Source of the DNA: Metallyticus violacea
Lineage: Eukaryota; Arthropoda; Insecta; Mantodea; Metallyticidae
Reading direction: 5' to 3'
NCBI GenBank assembly: GCA_030762175.1
Contig: CM060831.1
Span: forward strand, 374,501 to 438,500
DNA length: 64,000 bases
Under the pieces are notes generated by a model. That model saw nothing but the letters and a program-made list of their open reading frames with translations, had not been told where the DNA came from and made no database searches. Positions within the stretch are counted from its first letter, which is position 1, and each line of letters starts with the position of its first letter. The position numbers were made by a program, and so were the translations under genes. Positions 59,150 through 64,000 of the stretch are shown here, one piece after another.

Positions 59150-60850
59150 AGTATGGAGATGCAAATTTAAAATATATTAATGTGATTGACCTGGATGAAG
59201 AAAATATGAACAAAGTATTGTTTGATACAGCTGTGAAAAGTGAATGATGGTATATACTGAATTAAAAACCCTAATGAAAAGGGAAGAAGACTGACTGTAA
59301 CATACACAGAAGCTGATAATGGTTTTGTGGAAGATAGTGGTGGTTCTTTAATTGGAAAAAATCGCTGATTAGCATGAGAATATGAACAGGAAATAATTTA
59401 TTTCCACAATGGTTTGAAACAGTATTATGGAAACAAGAGCCAAACAGTATTCAGTGATGGACAAACCTCATATCATAGTGTTAATGCTGAATACCTAGGT
59501 TTTTATTAGACTCTATTCTAGAATTAAACACCTAGACCAATGGATCTATCCGCTAGATGAAAAAGCGAACCAAATCATAAATTCACTTTCAACCCCCAAA
59601 ATCGCTCCTCTCCAACGTATTTCTATCCCTCCTTTCCCACTTACAAGTAGCTCATTCACACTATACTTCAACAATTTCAGATATAAGCTGAAAACTGTAG
59701 CAAGAAATGGAGAAAGAAGTTTAATTAGAAAAGTGACAGCATTTTGCAACAATGACAAAGATAGAGATCCATTACCTGACACCGGTAAATCAAGCAACAA
59801 AAAGGGCTGCTGCAATGTCAAATGAGACACATGTGATTGGTTTTATTTTATTTATTCCTGTAATATTTCCATTGCAGACTGGACTCAGTAAAATCCCAAG
59901 TTTTTTTAATACAAAATAAAACACTGATAATTGACAGGAAATATTATGCATTAGACATTGAATAATGTTAGTTTAATACTATTTAATACATTGCACTTGG
60001 CTCACAATATTCTCCCCACCCCCATTTAACAGGTAGATCAGAACATTAATATGAACCATTGTGCATATATATATATATATATATTTAGAAAAATATCTAC
60101 TATACATAAAGAAGTACCAATACTGAAGAATTAAAGGTCACATAAGCAATAGATTTTATGGGTTCAAAGAAACTTCACTACAGTTTTTGGATCTATGTTA
60201 AAAAAATTATATTGCCGCACAGGCCATATATTAATTGAGAATAACAGAGCAGTATCAAGCAGAAGAAACATGCACTGTACATTTGAACAAAAATTGAATA
60301 CATCCACATTGTATAGTCCTGGCAAAACAAAGAAGTTATGACTTATAAGAATAGTACTGGAGAAAGGCATGTCATCTCTCTAGCCAGAGGCAGCAATGGT
60401 TTCATCAAGAGTTCTGTTACTCATTTTAAACGTGGAGAGTAAATTTGGTGATTACTATGACAAGACAATAGTTGAAAATTTCAAAAGTTGAGGAACCACT
60501 TTGCAATTTAGCTACTTATTGCATTATAGTCACGGACAACTAAATAATATACCATGCCTCCATGAAAATAAGCCTCCATGTACTAACAAGAAAGCAGAGA
60601 TTCAACAATGGCTACAACTGAATTTTGTATACTTTGATGAGGGAATGGCAAAACCAGAATTGCAGCAATTTGCATAAAGAAATAAACCTGAACCTACATA
60701 TGTAAGCTGAGCGGATTCACAAAAAACATGACAATATGATGTTGAGATTGCTGCCACATCATTATGATGTCAACCCTACTGAATATTGTGCAGGAATGGT
60801 CAAAAAGAAAGTGCCCAAAAAAGATGAAAAGAAGAGGCAATTTCGCTAAT
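59150..60850 (+). pseudogene. DDE_3-type transposase relic, catalytic half
   Basis: Plus-strand frames hold GRRLTVTYTEADNGFV (59290-59335), VFSDGQTSYHSV (59450-59485, in place of the second catalytic Asp region), then after a likely insertion (about 59500-60500) PPCTNKKAEIQQWL and KPELQQFA (60570-60675) and MLRLLPHHYDVNPTEY (60735-60785), the region ending in the catalytic Glu. The order matches the abundant arthropod DDE_3 family also seen at 33130. Heavily decayed. Confidence 0.55.
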
Positions 60851-60859
60851 GCACATAAC

Positions 60860-62660
60860 AACTAGAAATTAGGGTGTGAACATGGAAAGAGTCTACAAGA
60901 GGAATACAGATGGGTGGACAGATTATTAGAGGAGGTGCAAAAATTGATTACTGATTTGGAAATGGATAGTGTAGCTGCTATGTAATTCTGATTCACATTC
61001 AGACATATCTGGAATAATTTTAGTAAAAGCCCTTGAAAATGTTAGTAATATAATTTTGTAAAAACATAGCATATGCTTATACTATATATAAAGGATAAAT
61101 GTAAATATTGTTACATATATGATAAATTATTGTATATATGTTAATATTAGTATAGCAACTAGTAACTTTATCATTGAGAAAGGAGGAGGTAATACCTTCT
61201 TTCTCTTTATGAATTAACATTTCAAAAACAGGTGTTTGTTGCACTAACGTAAAATAATGAGAAATAAGAATTAGGACACTCATATGTAAAAATTGAATAG
61301 GTTTCTGTAGCAGTTACTTCAGTAATCAAGTAATTTTACACTTTAACACTATAGATTTATAAATACGATTAATAAGGAATCGTCTTGATATAACGAAATT
61401 CTGACTTCTGTAAGTTTGCCACATGTCTATGCCCTAATAAATTTATGGCTTATCCTAAATATCATTCCCCGTTAATGTAGTCGAAACTCGAGAGACAAGG
61501 AAAAAAATTTAGTTTTTTTATACATGCATTAATATCATTCACCATTAAAGTATATGGTCAAAAAAAGGAAAAAAATTAGTGTTTTGTCTATATATTGTGA
61601 AACTACTATAATTCCCACATATCCAATATGCAATCACTGCAACCCTCTTAAGGCAGCATTATGCCCCTTATGGTGGAGTGAAAATTAACCAAAACCAGGT
61701 GTATCTGGTTGCCAGAAATTTAACTACACATATTCTGTCAAAACATACATATGCAATATAAAAACATTAATACAATGACACCTGCTCTTATTAGAACCTG
61801 AGTATCTTGGATTCCTGTTCATTTTTGAAAATTTTATTGATACCAATGTTATTCTTTCATAAATAAAACAAAAACAGAAACACTCTGCCAATACTTATCA
61901 TGAAAACTATATTCTTAAACACACAGTGAGCTATATTTTAAAATTGCATTCGGTTTTAAGAAAACAACAATGTCTGAGTTACTGTTATAAAACTGAGTTT
62001 CTTTGGAACAGTCTACAATAATATGTTGGGTTTTTGTCAATAGTTTGAAACGCTTAATTAGTTATCTGGCTGACCACGTAAATGTATATACATATGTAAT
62101 GGATAATGTAACTGTGAATATTTCACGTGCAATATTTACTTGTTAACGGTTTACTTCATACCTAAAGGCTGTGGTGATCAAGATTAAAATAAAGGTAAAA
62201 GTAGGACAAAAAGACAGTCAAGAACAGGAATAGTAGAAAGACAGATGCAAGCATCTTATGTACCTGCAGATATTTTATTTGGAAGATTCTAATAGAATAC
62301 AGAACATGCATAAGCAAGTCATTATTAGGGCGAAAGCATAAACAAAGGATACAAAAGAGACCATAACACAAATATTGTTTTTAGTAATACAGCAAGTGAG
62401 CATATTGCCGTAATGCCATTCTCAGAGCATTTGGAAATGCCCATGAATACAAAAATTCTGTCTTGGTCACAATGCTAAAATAATATGCACCTACAATTTA
62501 TCACAGCAGAAAAAGACTGAAAATCTTGCAGCATGACCCATAATAAGATAAATTTCTAAATTATCAGCCAATGAAGTAACAGAACAATGACTATTTGAAT
62601 AAATATTGTACTTACGAAGCTGTGGACAATGGAGTGGTAATATATCCCAAACTTTGGTAT
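60860..62660. other. AT-rich sequence, no gene recognised
   Basis: Only short frames and low-complexity stretches. Confidence 0.4.
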
Positions 62661-62664
62661 TCAT

Positions 62665-62725
62665 TTTTTTTACACTAAACTCCACTTAACTTACATAAAA
62701 GTAAGTGGAGTTTAGTGTAAAAAAA
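62665..62725. repeat. Perfect inverted repeat, 24-bp arms, 13-base loop
   Basis: TTTTTTTACACTAAACTCCA... at 62665-62688 is exactly complementary to 62702-62725. The transcript would form a long stem with A/T-rich base. It has no coding content. Confidence 0.95.
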
Positions 62726-62729
62726 TAAA

Positions 62730-63500
62730 GACCTAAGTTTAGGACTATTTTAATGTTTAAATTTTGATAGGAGGAAGTTAAATTAACATTCCAATCATGA
62801 GTTTTACAAGCATGTGTTAAAGTAATTTAAGATATAGAGTGGTAGTCTCAAACATTATGTTGTAACATTCCTGGACTTCATTGGTAGTGATGTTTGTAAG
62901 ATCTCGCATCTTGTTTTGGAGTTCTTGTAAAGGGGAGTGTCTGAATATGAAACAGGCAATGTCGGCATTCAGAATATTATATTTCTGGCCGAAAAATATG
63001 ATAGGTGTTCACTTCAATTGCTGGTAAAAATTAAAATGAATAAATAATGTTAAAACTACATTGTACCAGTTACTTCTCCCTTACTTTTAACACCATGAGA
63101 TCCACTTTTACCAACACTTTCCTTTCCATGTCACCAACACATTTTGAGGAACTGGTGAATGTTTATTGAAAGGAGGAAGGCAGTGCCTTATAAAGGTATA
63201 ATGAAGATGTCTGTGGCTGATCATAAGCACTTTACTAAAACTCAACTTAGCGAGGTCTAGTAGACAGCTTCAAATTTTACTGCTCTAACGCTACCTGTAA
63301 AATCCCTTTCATATATCGCATCATTTTGTGAGTGGCTAAGCAGAGTATAGAATCATAATATTTGTTGTTAATGTCAAGTAAAATGTAGCATTGTTTTTAA
63401 ATTATATGCAAGTTATTAAAAGGAAAATAAGAAAGGTGTGCATGAGATATAATGTTAAAAGATGAATTGTAGAAAAGCTCAGGTGTATGTCACTTTCTTT
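62730..63500. other. AT-rich sequence, no gene recognised
   Basis: No signature on either strand. Confidence 0.4.
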
Positions 63501-63504
63501 ATAG

Positions 63505-63700
63505 CTTTTAATGCCTGTTTTTTACTGTGGAGGCATCACAGATGGTGGATACTGATGATACACAAGATGAAATGATAATTTAGTACAGAATTTTTTGTAA
63601 GAAACGTCCTAGGACTACATTTTAGGATACCTTGGGAATTTAACTCCAGACCTCCAGCTCACATGCTGTCACTTCTAATCCCGGCCTGTTAGAGATGTGC
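63505..63700 (-). mobile_element. Dispersed repeat related to SINE family 2 composite
   Basis: 63515-63570 matches 42870-42930 (GGAGGCATCACAGA.GGTG.A.ACTG.TGATACA). 63600-63690 resembles the SINE body and head in reverse (GGAATTTAACTCCAGACCTCC). Degraded and partial. Confidence 0.5.
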
Positions 63701-64000
63701 AAGTTTAGACATGTTCAGTTTCACTCACAGCAGAATGGAAGTTACACATTATAAAAAATATGCTGCTCTGAAATTCTGGCTTTACCTGCAATCTTCAGCT
63801 GAGGCATACAATGTTACAGGAGGCTATGGAGAATTTGTTCTTCCCTATAGCACAGATCAATGATATAAACTGTGCAGAGGGGCTATCAAATTTAAAAGAA
63901 GATGGATGTGGCATTCCATTTTGTGCTCTAATGGAAGAAAGCAGCAACACTGTTGTCATGTGAGAGAGGATATTTATAATAACCTAAAAATGAAGTATTT
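63701..64000. other. Window end, no gene recognised
   Basis: Nothing supported in this stretch. Confidence 0.4.

Overview
The window looks like AT-rich, repeat-laden nuclear DNA of an arthropod, most likely an insect with a large genome. The grounds are several mariner/Tc1-type transposons, Penelope-like retroelements, LINE fragments, two tRNA-derived SINE families, long microsatellites and an 11-kb satellite array. No ordinary host gene, rRNA or functional tRNA gene could be recognised.

The notable locus is at about 4.44-13.79 kb: an endogenous Polinton/Maverick (adintovirus-type) element, all on the + strand. In order it has an unknown ORF, a packaging ATPase of the FtsK-HerA/A32 class, two small basic proteins, a retroviral-type integrase with a C-terminal chromodomain, a penton-type minor capsid protein, a small basic virion protein of the adenovirus pVI/pX kind, a double-jelly-roll-type major capsid protein and an adenain-type cysteine protease. 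Most of these reading frames carry one to several stops or frameshifts, so the copy is decayed, but each still shows its family signature. Neighbouring genes abut or overlap as TAAATG, TAATG or ATGA. No protein-primed DNA polymerase B is visible. To the right (11.2-13.15 kb) lies a module of uncharacterised ORFs, mostly uninterrupted: a protein with two PC4-like beta-helix motifs, a candidate OB-fold protein, and a beta-rich protein with an acidic tail that has no ATG in its main open region. The module is followed by repeated CCGCCATTTTT motifs and an inverted repeat with a C-rich loop. A SINE has inserted between protease and module, inside what looks like an intron.

From 13.9 to 46 kb the DNA is a graveyard of nested repeats. 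It holds a LINE 3' end, degenerate ~200-bp repeats, a Penelope-like element split by a nearly complete mariner, SINEs, a fold-back cluster of ~115-bp repeats, a LINE reverse-transcriptase relic, a 3.1-kb transposon with ~400-bp inverted ends and a DDE relic, a Tc1 relic, a mariner split by an LTR element with a tRNA-Lys-type primer-binding site, a second Penelope-like relic followed by a hammerhead-like motif, and further mariner and pogo relics.

From 46.8 to 57.85 kb runs a satellite with ~845-bp units and an alternating 358-bp deletion variant, each unit normally carrying a conserved hairpin. The last 6 kb holds another DDE transposase relic, a perfect 24-bp-arm hairpin and a SINE-related dispersed repeat.
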